Origin: Lysinibacillus_B sp050613145
GTDB taxonomy: Bacteria; Bacillota; Bacilli; Bacillales_A; Planococcaceae
Direction: 5' to 3'
Length of the DNA stretch: 64,000 nucleotides
Assembly: GCF_050613145.1 (NCBI RefSeq)
Contig: NZ_CP192507.1
Coordinates: 2,542,001-2,606,000, forward strand
Shown: piece by piece, positions 1-8,496 of the stretch
Position numbering within the stretch: position 1 is the stretch's first letter
Layout: every line of letters begins with the position of its first letter
Notes under the pieces: generated by a model
Seen by the model: the letters and a program-made list of their open reading frames with translations, nothing else
Told to the model about the DNA's origin: nothing
The model's database searches: none
Made by a program: the position numbers and the translations under genes

Positions 1-891
1 GCTGTATTTTATTTGAATGCTAATCGTCGTACCAACTAACCCTTTTGCCTTTAAACGATTACTCACCTTTTCTGCTAATGTATATAAAACATCTTGTATT
101 TCAGCTAGATTGGAAACATCATAAGGTAGCGTCGTGGAATTGCCAACACTTTTCGTATCATAGATGGACTCTGGATCAACAGGTCGGTGATCGATTCCAT
201 TCGCTTTTTCGAGTAAGCGCAGTCCATTAATACCAAACTTTTGTTGTAACATGGTTTTTTCTGCTTGAGCTAAGTCACCGATTGTATGTATATTCATGTC
301 CTTTAATTTGTCCGCTGTTTTCTTTCCTACGCCATGCATGTGAATCACTTCTAACGGCCACAATACTTCCTGCACATCTCGTTTGCGAATAATTGTAATG
401 CCTAACGGTTTCTTCATATCCGATGCCATTTTAGCTAAAAATTTATTCGGTGCCACACCGATTGAACAAGGGAGCTGTAATTCATTGAATATCCGATTTT
501 GTATATCATGCACGATTTCCATCGGGTGCTTATTACCTTCAATAGAGCTAATATCGATATAGCTTTCATCTATCGAGACGGGTTCAACTAAAGGGGTGTA
601 CTCTGTTAAAAGATTATAAAATTTCTTGGAAGCGTCACGATATCTTTCAAAATGAGGAGGGATTATGATGATTTCAGGACAGACCTTTAAAGCATCTGAT
701 ACCCGTTGCGTCGTATAAACCCCTTTTTCACGCGCCTCATAACTGCATGTAATGACAATACCCCTACGCTCTTTCGGATTACCTGCAATGGCAATTGGTT
801 TTCCCTTCAAAGTAGGGTCATACACTTGCTCTACGGAAGCATAAAAACTATTCATATCGACATGAAGTATAACTCTCCCTCTATTTGCCAT
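1..891 (-). CDS. dinB: DNA polymerase IV (Y family), 3' end outside window
   Basis: This is an error-prone translesion polymerase; 297 codons are visible from the ATG at 891 and the frame is still open at base 1. The protein opens MANRGRVILHVDMNSFYASVE, where the Asp of HVDMNSFY is a metal ligand of the Y-family palm. The catalytic block EPVSIDESYIDIS follows near residue 100, then the helix-hairpin-helix stretch MHGVGKKTADKLK and the start of the little-finger domain. An AGGGGG ribosome site sits just upstream of the ATG. Bacilli often carry two dinB-type genes (polYA/polYB classes) and I cannot tell which this is. The C terminus with any beta-clamp motif lies outside the window. Confidence 0.93.
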   Translation of the reverse strand, partial: MANRGRVILHVDMNSFYASVEQVYDPTLKGKPIAIAGNPKERRGIVITCSYEAREKGVYTTQRVSDALKVCPEIIIIPPHFERYRDASKKFYNLLTEYTPLVEPVSIDESYIDISSIEGNKHPMEIVHDIQNRIFNELQLPCSIGVAPNKFLAKMASDMKKPLGITIIRKRDVQEVLWPLEVIHMHGVGKKTADKLKDMNIHTIGDLAQAEKTMLQQKFGINGLRLLEKANGIDHRPVDPESIYDTKSVGNSTTLPYDVSNLAEIQDVLYTLAEKVSNRLKAKGLVGTTISIQIKYS

Positions 892-958
892 AACATCCCC
901 CTACTTTTTCTATCAAAATATCGCTAGTCTTTTAAATTATAAACGATATCTCACATTT

Positions 959-1495
959 TTATAAATATCCCCGCATTCGGATTACTTTTCCTTCAACTTC
1001 TGTTCCTAGTTGTGCCATGCCCATTTTTCGGTAAAGTGAAACTTCAATCAGTGGGGGTTTTCTTCATCCCCACTGATTGTTAGTTGAACCAATCGGGCTT
1101 TTACGGGCAGTTGATCTCCCACCTACACTTCTCGATTTCCTTAATCCTTGAGGTGGGCGTCTTAATGCCCGTTAATGCGGGATAAAACTTTAGTGCAGCT
1201 CTATTGGTTGGTGATACTCGTAAATGATATTCATTCACATCATTATCTTTAAAAAACTTTCGTGCATAGTTATGCAATATACGCCCTTTCCCCTTTCCCC
1301 TTGCCCCGACTTTAAGGAAGTAAATAATATAAATGGATATATCCTATCGTTCTACCTTCGTACTCACGAATCGTTAGTTCCAGTTGTCCAATAAGCGTAC
1401 CATCTTCTTCAATTAACACAAAACCTGTTGAATACTTAGACACTTTATCTTTTAGCCACTGAATGTAATCCTCGTCTCCCCCTAAAATCACTTAT
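959..1495 (-). pseudogene. GNAT acetyltransferase pseudogene, interrupted by a small mobile element
   Basis: Minus-strand translation gives pieces of one GNAT acetyltransferase. The N-terminal part reads GGDEDYIQWLKDKVSKYSTG and then LIGQLELTIREYEGRTIGYI (about 1495-1320). The acetyl-CoA loop region follows in a broken frame rich in Gly and Lys. Next come HNYARKFFKDNDVNEYHLRV and SPTNRAALKF. A 155-bp insertion follows, and the C terminus YRKMGMAQLGTEVEGK ends in a stop at 959-961. There is a frameshift and in-frame stop near 1310 besides the insertion, so the gene is dead. A short fragment of a paralogous copy lies at 17262-17342. Confidence 0.8.
1032..1186. mobile_element. Small non-autonomous element with subterminal hairpins (IS200/IS605-like)
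   Basis: A block of about 155 bp begins TAAAGTGAAACTTCAATCAG and ends GTTAATGCGGGATAA. It splits the GNAT pseudogene between the codons for LKF and YRK. One end holds the hairpin AATCAGTGGGG/CCCCACTGATT (about 1046-1078) and the other the shorter hairpin CCCG/CGGG. There are no terminal inverted repeats and no reading frame. Subterminal palindromes without inverted repeats are typical of IS200/IS605 ends and their derivatives. A second copy with an enlarged loop lies at 18634-18846. The insertion is directly visible; the family assignment is inference. Confidence 0.65.
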
Positions 1496-1507
1496 ATATT
1501 CATCACA

Positions 1508-1541
1508 AGAAAAAGACCAAATTCCCTTGATTTGGTCTTAA
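1508..1541 (-). terminator. Rho-independent terminator after the liv operon
   Basis: A perfect 10-bp stem AAGACCAAAT/ATTTGGTCTT with a short loop is followed on the minus strand by a run of T. It lies 33 bp beyond the livJ stop. An A-rich other side means it may also work from the plus strand. The same terminator recurs at 17349-17382 as part of the duplicated segment. Confidence 0.85.
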
Positions 1542-1573
1542 AAAATCACTATATTGCATAGGCAGTAAATAAA

Positions 1574-2818
1574 CTATTTTAAATCTTCTTTTGTAAACTC
1601 TACCACTTCACCGTTTTCAATGTAGGACATACGTAAAATAGAATGGAAGCCACCCTTTTCATTGACTCCACCAATTGTATATACTTGTTTTTCTTCTGGC
1701 TGATTTTTTGCAGCCTCATCCATTGCAACCCTAATGGCTTTTGTATCATCAACTGTTCCAGCAATTTTCATTGCGTCTAATAAAATATTTAATGATATAT
1801 AGTGGAACCCAGCCTCTGCGCCCGGATCTTTCTTATAGTCTGTGCGATAATTATCAATGAAGGTTTCTGTTCCTGGGTAGCTAGCATGAACCAATGGAAG
1901 CGTTGAAACACTCCCCTCTAGTAATTCGTAGCTACCTCCTAAAACTGCAGCCATTTGGTCAAACTTTGCTTGGTCCATAATGATAAAGCCACCTTCAAAT
2001 CCTAAATCACGTGCTTGCTTTAGCACAAGAGCAGTTGGTTCAGATGCCCCACCAATAAATAATACATCTGGATTTTTGCTTAATGCATTTGTCATAATCG
2101 TTTGGAAATCTGTATCCTTTGTAAAATCAATGGATTCATCGAAGACGATTTCCCCACCATTCGCTTCCCAAACTGGTCGTAATGCTTCTGCCCAGTCTTT
2201 ACCATATTGACTGGCTGTCGGTAAAAAGGCGATTTTTTTGCCGAATCTATCCATCTCATACTTTGTAAATGGCTCTAAATAAGTGTCATAGCCAGGTGGA
2301 ATACGTACAGTTAGTGCATTCCCTTGCTCTATAATACCTGGCTCACTCGTATAAGCCATCACAATAAAATCTTCTTGTTCATTAAATACTTGCAGTGCAT
2401 ACACCCCGCCACTATGAGGTGTATATACAACCTTTGCTTTTTCTTCTTGTACTAATCGTTTCGCATTTGTAGCTGCTTCATTTGGCAAGTACTTATCGTC
2501 AAGTGAAGCAATTTTCACTGTATATGGCTGCCCGTTAATTTCTATGCCACCGTTTTCATTAATTTCATCTACCGCTAATGTTAGACCGTTTAGTGTCTCT
2601 GTACCATAAAGCGCAGCTGGCCCACTTAATGGACCGGTAAAGCCAATGACAAGCTCCTGTGCTTCTTTTGTACTTGCATTTTCCATTGTCCCCGTTTCTG
2701 TAGCTGTGTCGCTTTCTGTATTTTCTTCAGCTGTATTACTATCTGATGAACAAGCTACAAGTACAACTCCCAAAATAACGAGTAAGCAAATAAATAAACC
2801 CCTTTTTAATACTTTCAT
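1574..2818 (-). CDS. livJ: Liv-type ABC transporter substrate-binding lipoprotein
   Basis: This is the extracytoplasmic ligand-binding component of a branched-chain-amino-acid-type (HAAT) importer, 414 residues. The start is placed at the ATG at 2818 because GGGGAGA sits just before it; an upstream in-frame ATG has no ribosome site. A lipoprotein signal peptide runs MKVLKRGLFICLLVILGVVLVAC with the lipid-modified Cys at about residue 23, then a Ser/Thr/Glu-rich linker. The mature part begins ELVIGFTGPLSGPAALYGTE, the typical Peripla_BP_6 opening. It is the last gene of the liv block, ahead of a strong terminator. Since the operon is full of acyl-CoA enzymes, the ligand may be a carboxylic acid rather than an amino acid; that is inference. 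Confidence 0.9.
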   Translation of the reverse strand: MKVLKRGLFICLLVILGVVLVACSSDSNTAEENTESDTATETGTMENASTKEAQELVIGFTGPLSGPAALYGTETLNGLTLAVDEINENGGIEINGQPYTVKIASLDDKYLPNEAATNAKRLVQEEKAKVVYTPHSGGVYALQVFNEQEDFIVMAYTSEPGIIEQGNALTVRIPPGYDTYLEPFTKYEMDRFGKKIAFLPTASQYGKDWAEALRPVWEANGGEIVFDESIDFTKDTDFQTIMTNALSKNPDVLFIGGASEPTALVLKQARDLGFEGGFIIMDQAKFDQMAAVLGGSYELLEGSVSTLPLVHASYPGTETFIDNYRTDYKKDPGAEAGFHYISLNILLDAMKIAGTVDDTKAIRVAMDEAAKNQPEEKQVYTIGGVNEKGGFHSILRMSYIENGEVVEFTKEDLK

Positions 2819-2901
2819 GTATGTCTCCCCTTTGTATCGTATTTTTTGGCTATACACAAACTAATTAGTTGGTTCTCACCACTTTTGTGGCTGTCACCTA
2901 A

Positions 2902-3609
2902 CTAGGCACCGATATACGCTTTACGAATAGCATCGTTATTAAATAATTCGTGGCTATTTCCTTGAAGGACAACGATACCATTTTCAATGACATAACCACG
3001 ATTCGCAATCTTAAGTGCGGCATTTGCATTTTGTTCAGCAAGTAATACTGTTGTTCCATTTCGATTAATTTCTTGAATAACCGAAAACATCTGCTCCACA
3101 ATCAGTGGTGCCAACCCAATAGAAGGTTCATCCATCATAATGAGCTTCGGTTTCGCCATTAACGCTCGTCCAATGGCGAGCATTTGTTGCTGTCCCCCAC
3201 TCAATGACCGGGCCGGATCATCTTTCTTATCCATTAAAATAGGAAACAGCTCATATACTTCGTGTAATGATTGCTTTAGCTGTGTTTTATGTCTCCGATG
3301 AATAAAACCGCCCATCATCAAGTTTTCTTGAACAGACATGTCAGGAAATAGCTTTCTTCCTTCTGCACATTGTACGATTCCTGATCTTACGATGCGATCG
3401 GGGGATTGTCCACGCACACTTTTGCTATTAAATTGTATATCGCCATCACTTACTTTATTTAACCCACTAATGGTATTAAAAATGGTACTTTTCCCAGCTC
3501 CATTTGCACCTAATAAGACTACTAACTCTCCTTCATTTACTTCAAAATTAATATTTTTTAACGCCTCAAATGCGCCAAATTTGACAGTTATATTAGCTAA
3601 TTTCAGCAA
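2902..3609 (-). CDS. livF: Liv-type ABC transporter ATPase, LivF
   Basis: This is a 235-residue cytoplasmic nucleotide-binding subunit. The Walker A motif GANGAGKST is near residue 36, the signature LSGGQQQMLAIGRAL near residue 137 and Walker B KLIMMDEPSIGLAP near residue 155. Length and the absence of a C-terminal extension match LivF. Its start overlaps the end of livG by 17 bp, indicating translational coupling. It energises uptake together with LivG and the permeases LivM and LivH. Confidence 0.93.
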   Translation of the reverse strand: MLKLANITVKFGAFEALKNINFEVNEGELVVLLGANGAGKSTIFNTISGLNKVSDGDIQFNSKSVRGQSPDRIVRSGIVQCAEGRKLFPDMSVQENLMMGGFIHRRHKTQLKQSLHEVYELFPILMDKKDDPARSLSGGQQQMLAIGRALMAKPKLIMMDEPSIGLAPLIVEQMFSVIQEINRNGTTVLLAEQNANAALKIANRGYVIENGIVVLQGNSHELFNNDAIRKAYIGA

Positions 3610-4369
3610 CTAATTCACCTCCTAAATAAGCTTCGATCACAGTTGGATTATTTTTGATTTCATCAGGTGTGCCTTCAGCAATTTTTGACCCATGATTCAG
3701 CACTAAAATACGATCAGCAATGTCCATAATCATCTGCATTTTATGTTCAATAATACAAACGGTCATTCCATTATCAACCATTTTCTTCATCAATTCCGCC
3801 AGCCCGTCCGTTTCATCTGGATTAATACCTGCAGCTGGCTCATCAAGAAATATCACTTTAGGAGACGTAGCAAGAGCAAGGGCAATCGCAACTCGCTTTT
3901 TATTTTCCTGTGAAATGGTAGCAACTGGGTGATTAGCTAGCTCGGTTAGACCAACAAATGACAACACTTCCATTGCTTTTTCATATGCCTCTCGATGTTC
4001 TCGTTTTTCCCTTGCTGTCCGCAGTATAGCATCCAATAAATTGGATTTCGTGCGTAAACGATGACCTACAATTACATTGTCAATAACAGATGACTGCTCA
4101 AATAGATGTGTTGTTTGAAATGTACGAGCAATCCCAAGTCTCGCCACTTTATGTGAAGGAAGTTTCGTAATATCTTGTTCTTCAAATAAAATCGTTCCAG
4201 CAGTAGGCTGATGAAAGCCACTAATTACATTAAAAAATGTAGACTTCCCTGCTCCATTTGGTCCAATAATGGCTGTAATTTTTCCTTTTTCAATTTCAAA
4301 GTCAACATTGTTTACAGCTGTTAGACCACCAAATTGTTTTGTTAATCCCTCCAACTTAATAAAAGTCAT
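3593..4369 (-). CDS. livG: Liv-type ABC transporter ATPase, LivG
   Basis: This is the second nucleotide-binding subunit, 258 residues. Walker A is GPNGAGKST, and the LivG-type region GIARTFQTTHLFEQSSVIDN follows. The signature position reads ISQENKKRVAIALAL instead of the canonical LSGGQ. This is a visible departure, and one functional signature motif may then have to come from LivF. Walker B is KVIFLDEPAAGINPDE, and the C-terminal MQMIMDIADRILVLNHGSKI is typical of LivG. It lies 2 bp after livM and overlaps livF. Confidence 0.92.
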   Translation of the reverse strand: MTFIKLEGLTKQFGGLTAVNNVDFEIEKGKITAIIGPNGAGKSTFFNVISGFHQPTAGTILFEEQDITKLPSHKVARLGIARTFQTTHLFEQSSVIDNVIVGHRLRTKSNLLDAILRTAREKREHREAYEKAMEVLSFVGLTELANHPVATISQENKKRVAIALALATSPKVIFLDEPAAGINPDETDGLAELMKKMVDNGMTVCIIEHKMQMIMDIADRILVLNHGSKIAEGTPDEIKNNPTVIEAYLGGELVAEIS

Positions 4370-4371
4370 CG

Positions 4372-5394
4372 CTATACCTCCCCACTTTGTACATTTGATG
4401 TTTCAACTTGGACAGGTTGAACGGGCTCCCGCTGCATTTTTTTCCTATGGCGGACTTTTGCTACAATAGAGTAGTACGCACCGACTAAACCTGTAGGGTA
4501 AAATATAACGACTAACGTTAAGATGGGACCGAATATCAACATACGATGTTCTTGGAAGCCATGTAAATATTGTTCTAACCCCATAAACAACATCGTACCT
4601 ACAAGTGGACCTACTAATGTGCCAATACCTCCTACGATAAGGTACATAAGGAAGGTGAAAACCATGGTCGTTCCAGCAATTTCAGGACCAAGAAAACGTG
4701 TCAATGCCGCATATAATCCACCTGCAAGCCCTGCAAAACCAACGGATAGGACAAATGAGATGAGCTTATTTATTCTCGTATTAATTCCGATTGTTTGTGC
4801 TAATTCTTCACTATTACGAATAGCGATATAAGTCCTTCCTGTCAGTGAATAAACAATCCTCACCACGATAAAGATCGATAAAACAAGGAAGAATAAAACT
4901 AAATAATACATCACAATGGGTGAATTAAATTCAATCGGCCCAATCGCATTAGGAACAGGGATACCGATTAGCCCTCTTACACCGCCTGTTAAATCCTCCC
5001 ACTTATCAATCAAGAGATAAATCAAATACCCAGCTATGAGTGTATAGATGGCAAAGAAATGCTCCTTTGTCCGCAAGGCGATTAAGCCTAAAGCAAGGCC
5101 AATGACCATTGTGAACACAATGGATAATAGTAATGCAAGCCAAAAATTAAGCCCGCCTTTCGTCGTTAAAATACCAACCATATAAGCACCAATCGCAAAG
5201 AATCCAGCATGCGCTAATGATAGCTGCCCCGTATAGCCAGCTAAAATATTCATCCCATACACGGCGATTGTATAAATAAAAGCTAGTGTCATAATGTGTA
5301 ATACATAGCGATTTTCTGCAAAGACAACCGGGAATAGGATAGCTAAAATGAGTAATAAAATAATACCCATTCGTTTATTAAGCAACTTACTCAT
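4372..5394 (-). CDS. livM: Liv-type ABC transporter permease, LivM
   Basis: This is an integral membrane permease of 340 residues with about nine hydrophobic segments. The family motif NILAGYTGQLSLAHAGFFAI lies near residues 49-68, and the cytoplasmic coupling loop runs SVGFAGLAGGLYAALTRFLG. The tail after residue 310 is basic and polar. It directly abuts livH and is followed 2 bp later by livG. LivM and LivH form the heterodimeric channel. Confidence 0.92.
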   Translation of the reverse strand: MSKLLNKRMGIILLLILAILFPVVFAENRYVLHIMTLAFIYTIAVYGMNILAGYTGQLSLAHAGFFAIGAYMVGILTTKGGLNFWLALLLSIVFTMVIGLALGLIALRTKEHFFAIYTLIAGYLIYLLIDKWEDLTGGVRGLIGIPVPNAIGPIEFNSPIVMYYLVLFFLVLSIFIVVRIVYSLTGRTYIAIRNSEELAQTIGINTRINKLISFVLSVGFAGLAGGLYAALTRFLGPEIAGTTMVFTFLMYLIVGGIGTLVGPLVGTMLFMGLEQYLHGFQEHRMLIFGPILTLVVIFYPTGLVGAYYSIVAKVRHRKKMQREPVQPVQVETSNVQSGEV

Positions 5395-6258
5395 TTAATA
5401 AACCCCCTTTGCAAATAAGCCTTTAGGTCGCATCGTCATGATGATAATAAGTAGTAAAAATGCAATCATATCTTTATAGTCATTAGAAATATACGTGGCA
5501 CCAAGACTTTCAGAAATGCCTAAAATCATGCCGCCTACTATTGCCCCTGGTACACTTCCCATACCACCAATAATGACAACAACAAATGCCTTTAAAATGA
5601 CAAGATGCCCCATCGAAGGGTAGACAAGATTAATAGGAGAAGCAATCGACGCGGCTATTGCAGCTAATATGCCAGAAATAGCAAATGTCATCATCGCCAC
5701 TGTGTTAGCATTAATCCCAACTAAAAACGAACCTTCTCGATTTTGGGCCATGGCAATAATCGAAGCACCAATCATCGTTTTCTTTAAGAACAGCTGCAGT
5801 AACACAACGGCAATACATGCGACAACAATAACTAGAATGCGTTGACCTGATGTAGATATACCCAGTACGGAAACGGCGTTATCAAATGGTGTAATCATAC
5901 GGTGATACTCATTACCCCAAATAAGCGGAATGAGTGCATCAAAAAATAAAACAATTCCTATCGCAGCTATTTTGTCATGAATCGGCGGTGCATTTCTCAA
6001 CGGATTAAATACTAAACGTTCCATTAAAATCGCAAGTAATGCGACACAAATAATGGAAACAGCCATTGCTATAAAATAATGAACACCAAATGCATTCATC
6101 GTCATTAAAGTAGCATAGCCACCAACCATATAGAGCGCACCATGAGCAAAGTTCGGAACATGTAGAATTCCAAAAACAAGTGTTAGCCCAATTGCCACTA
6201 GAATGTAAACGCTTCCTAAAGTTACACCATTAACTATTTGTTGCAGAAATAACGTCAT
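5395..6258 (-). CDS. livH: Liv-type ABC transporter permease, LivH
   Basis: This is an integral membrane permease of 287 residues. The start is set at the ATG at 6258, which has AGAGGGGGG upstream; the in-frame ATG eight codons earlier has none. The N terminus is TLFLQQIVNGVTLGSVYILV, the classic LivH opening, followed by LTLVFGILHVPNFAHGALYM. The coupling motif KAFVVVIIGGMGSVPGAIVGG is near residue 225. It is the first gene of the liv block, separated by 133 bp from the thioesterase gene, so a separate promoter is possible. Confidence 0.92.
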   Translation of the reverse strand: MTLFLQQIVNGVTLGSVYILVAIGLTLVFGILHVPNFAHGALYMVGGYATLMTMNAFGVHYFIAMAVSIICVALLAILMERLVFNPLRNAPPIHDKIAAIGIVLFFDALIPLIWGNEYHRMITPFDNAVSVLGISTSGQRILVIVVACIAVVLLQLFLKKTMIGASIIAMAQNREGSFLVGINANTVAMMTFAISGILAAIAASIASPINLVYPSMGHLVILKAFVVVIIGGMGSVPGAIVGGMILGISESLGATYISNDYKDMIAFLLLIIIMTMRPKGLFAKGVY

Positions 6259-6391
6259 TCTATTCCCCCCTCTATCTTTCATTCATGTCCAGTACAAGTT
6301 TTCAATTAAAAAACGCCATTCCTTGATCTTTATACTGTCATCTCCATCCCTAATCAGTACTTTTCAAGGATGGAGATACTATTTGAAAAAG

Positions 6392-6823
6392 CTATACTTT
6401 TTGAGGAGAATTAGCTTGTAAATGTTGCTCAAGTGTTACGCGCAACTCATCTGAAATTTTTATAGATGATTGTTCTTTGAAGTCGAAGCACACGATAACT
6501 GCACGACCTTTAGCAAGGAGCGTGTTCATCTCCTTATTGTAAATTTCATGGTCCAGCGTAAAGCTTTTAGTACCAATATGTGTCAGGTAAGTTTTTACCG
6601 TAATCATATTTCCTGGAAATGCTTGCTGAATAAAATCGCATTCTGTACGTGCAAGAATAAAGCTCGTTTGCCCTTTTAAATCATTTAATCCATAGTTCAT
6701 ACTGGCAAAAAATTTCGAACGTGCTTCTTCAAAATAGAAAAAATAACTCGTATTACTAGCATGACCACCCGCATCAGATTCACAGAAACGAACGTAAATA
6801 TCAACATCTGGAATGCTTTTCAT
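6392..6823 (-). CDS. Acyl-CoA thioesterase, 4HBT hot-dog fold
   Basis: This is a 143-residue hot-dog protein of the 4-hydroxybenzoyl-CoA thioesterase group. The signature RFCESDAGGHASNTSYFFYF matches the family's catalytic Asp region (usually RxxDxDxxGHVNNxxY), although the Asn-Asn pair is partly changed. It probably hydrolyses an acyl-CoA made by neighbouring enzymes. AGGGGGAGAAAG precedes the ATG. A second 4HBT protein is encoded at 10513-10938 in the same cluster. Substrate unknown. Confidence 0.8.
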   Translation of the reverse strand: MKSIPDVDIYVRFCESDAGGHASNTSYFFYFEEARSKFFASMNYGLNDLKGQTSFILARTECDFIQQAFPGNMITVKTYLTHIGTKSFTLDHEIYNKEMNTLLAKGRAVIVCFDFKEQSSIKISDELRVTLEQHLQANSPQKV

Positions 6824-6838
6824 CTTTCTCCCCCTATA

Positions 6839-7243
6839 CTACTTTGAATATATAAACGTAATCGTTCCATCTATTACTTCTTTACCATGCTGATTAATAG
6901 CAGCCACTTTAAATTCCATTAAACAAGATTCATTCTTTTGTAAAGTAGCTTGTAATGTAATGACGTCATCGATAAATACCATGCGTCTAAATCGAATAGT
7001 ATAATCTTGGATAAACCCTTCCTCTGCAAAAGGAGTAAAAAGCTTTGCTAAGTTCCCCATCGTCCACATTCCGTGTGCAATGATTCCCGGTAAACCTGCA
7101 TTTTTTGCTTCCTCGTCAATTGTATGAATCGGATTAAAGTCGCCTGAAGCACCCGCATATTTAATTAAATCGAGTCTAGATACTGGAGTAAGTTGAATGA
7201 GTGGCAATGATTGCCCTACTTGTAGCTCTACTATATGCGTCAA
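6839..7243 (-). CDS. MaoC-like (R)-specific enoyl-CoA hydratase, half-size subunit
   Basis: A 134-residue hot-dog protein carries the hydratase-2 motif GDFNPIHTIDEEAKNAGLPG, with Asp and His at the active-site positions, followed by IIAHGMWTMGNL. It starts at a TTG preceded by AAAGGAG and overlaps the upstream MaoC gene by 4 bp, so the two are translationally coupled. Pairs of half-size MaoC proteins form heteromeric (R)-3-hydroxyacyl dehydratases (HadAB-like); this subunit holds the catalytic residues. It should hydrate or dehydrate the CoA intermediate of the pathway. Confidence 0.85.
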   Translation of the reverse strand: MTHIVELQVGQSLPLIQLTPVSRLDLIKYAGASGDFNPIHTIDEEAKNAGLPGIIAHGMWTMGNLAKLFTPFAEEGFIQDYTIRFRRMVFIDDVITLQATLQKNESCLMEFKVAAINQHGKEVIDGTITFIYSK

Positions 7244-7689
7244 ATCGGCATCTCCTTTCTAACCGCTTCATTAATAATAATGACACGCTCTTCTGAGAAA
7301 ATAAGTTCATTTGCGGCATCAAAACCATAGCGATGAATGACTAAAAAACCCATATTTCCAAATGATCCATTTTTTTCGTAATAATCTTTTATTTCCGTTA
7401 AGCCATATACATCTTCCCCTACAAGTAGAGGACGTTTATAATGAAATTTTTGCTCTCCATGAATAAGCCCTTTCTCTGGAAGAACTAATTCAGGAATCGC
7501 CCCAAAATCTAATGTTATCGGAAATGTAGGTGGTGCAATATTTCTTTTATACCGGGACATTGCCCCTACTTCTTCGTCATAATAAATCGGATCAGCATCA
7601 TAAATAGCTTCTGCAAACTTCTTCACTGCGCCTCTTTCTACTGTATTTTTTACTAAATTGGAACGCTTGCCGATTAAATGTTTAAACAT
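7240..7689 (-). CDS. MaoC N-terminal-domain dehydratase subunit
   Basis: This is a 149-residue protein of the MaoC_dehydrat_N (FAS1-like dehydratase) type. It has the helix region VKKFAEAIYDADPIYYDEEV and the strand motif IAPPTFPITLDFG, and it lacks the Asp-His catalytic pair found in the neighbouring subunit. It most likely serves as the substrate-binding partner of the protein encoded at 6839-7243. The gene lies 18 bp after the FabG-like SDR gene. Confidence 0.82.
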   Translation of the reverse strand: MFKHLIGKRSNLVKNTVERGAVKKFAEAIYDADPIYYDEEVGAMSRYKRNIAPPTFPITLDFGAIPELVLPEKGLIHGEQKFHYKRPLLVGEDVYGLTEIKDYYEKNGSFGNMGFLVIHRYGFDAANELIFSEERVIIINEAVRKEMPI

Positions 7690-7707
7690 TTCATGTCCCC
7701 ATTTCCT

Positions 7708-8472
7708 TTAGTTTTTAGGTCCACCTGCAACATAGAGCACTTGACCACTAACAAACGAGGAATGTTCATCCGCAAAAAATAACACCGCATTTGCAATATC
7801 TGCTGGCTTGCCACTACGACCAACTGGGATGTTACTCACATTTGCTTCTATAAATGTCTCAAACGGAACACCGATTCTTTCAGCTGTCGCTTTTGTCATA
7901 TCCGTTTCGATAAAGCCCGGTGCAATCGCATTTACAGTAATGCCAAATTTACCTAACTCGATAGCCAGTGTTTTCGTAAACCCTTGTAACCCAGCTTTTG
8001 CTGCCGCATAATTGGCTTGCCCACGATTTCCTAATGCAGAAGTAGACGATAAGTTAATGATACGACCATAATTTTGCTTCGTCATAAAGGTTTGTGCCGC
8101 ACGTGATGCATAAAAAGCACCTTTTAAATGTACATCCATCACTGTTTCCCAATCGGCATCCGTCATTTTAAATAGTAGATTGTCACGAATAACACCCGCA
8201 TTGTTTACTAAAATATCAATTGAACCAAACTGTTCATAGGCTTCTTGCATCGCTTGTTCGACTTCTTCACGATTCGTCACACTTGCCCGTTTTGTGTAAA
8301 TGGCATAGCCTGCTTCAGCAAAATGTGCCACTGCCTCATTTAACGCTTCTTCATTGACATCTATCACCGCGACATTAGCGCCTTCACTGGCTAAATGTTC
8401 ACCAATCGCTCTCCCAATCCCCCTACTGCCTCCCGTAATGAACGCCGTTTTTCCTTTAAAACGATTCCCCAT
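7708..8472 (-). CDS. FabG-like short-chain dehydrogenase/reductase
   Basis: This is a 254-residue classical SDR. The NAD(P)-binding motif GGSRGIGRAIGE is at about residues 15-26, NNAG near residue 90, the catalytic Ser in INLSSTSALG near 140 and YAAAK near 155. The C terminus FVSGQVLYVAGGPKN is typical of FabG/PhaB-type 3-oxoacyl reductases. In this cluster it probably acts on a 3-hydroxyacyl- or 3-oxoacyl-CoA. AGAGGGA precedes the ATG. Its place next to the MaoC pair fits an (R)-3-hydroxyacyl-CoA step. Confidence 0.88.
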   Translation of the reverse strand: MGNRFKGKTAFITGGSRGIGRAIGEHLASEGANVAVIDVNEEALNEAVAHFAEAGYAIYTKRASVTNREEVEQAMQEAYEQFGSIDILVNNAGVIRDNLLFKMTDADWETVMDVHLKGAFYASRAAQTFMTKQNYGRIINLSSTSALGNRGQANYAAAKAGLQGFTKTLAIELGKFGITVNAIAPGFIETDMTKATAERIGVPFETFIEANVSNIPVGRSGKPADIANAVLFFADEHSSFVSGQVLYVAGGPKN

Positions 8473-8496
8473 TGTCTATCCCTCTTTTCGTTCAAA

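Noticed and set aside
45..927. Plus-strand frames of 61 and 73 codons
   Set aside because: They are antisense to the dinB gene, whose Y-family motifs are clear on the minus strand.
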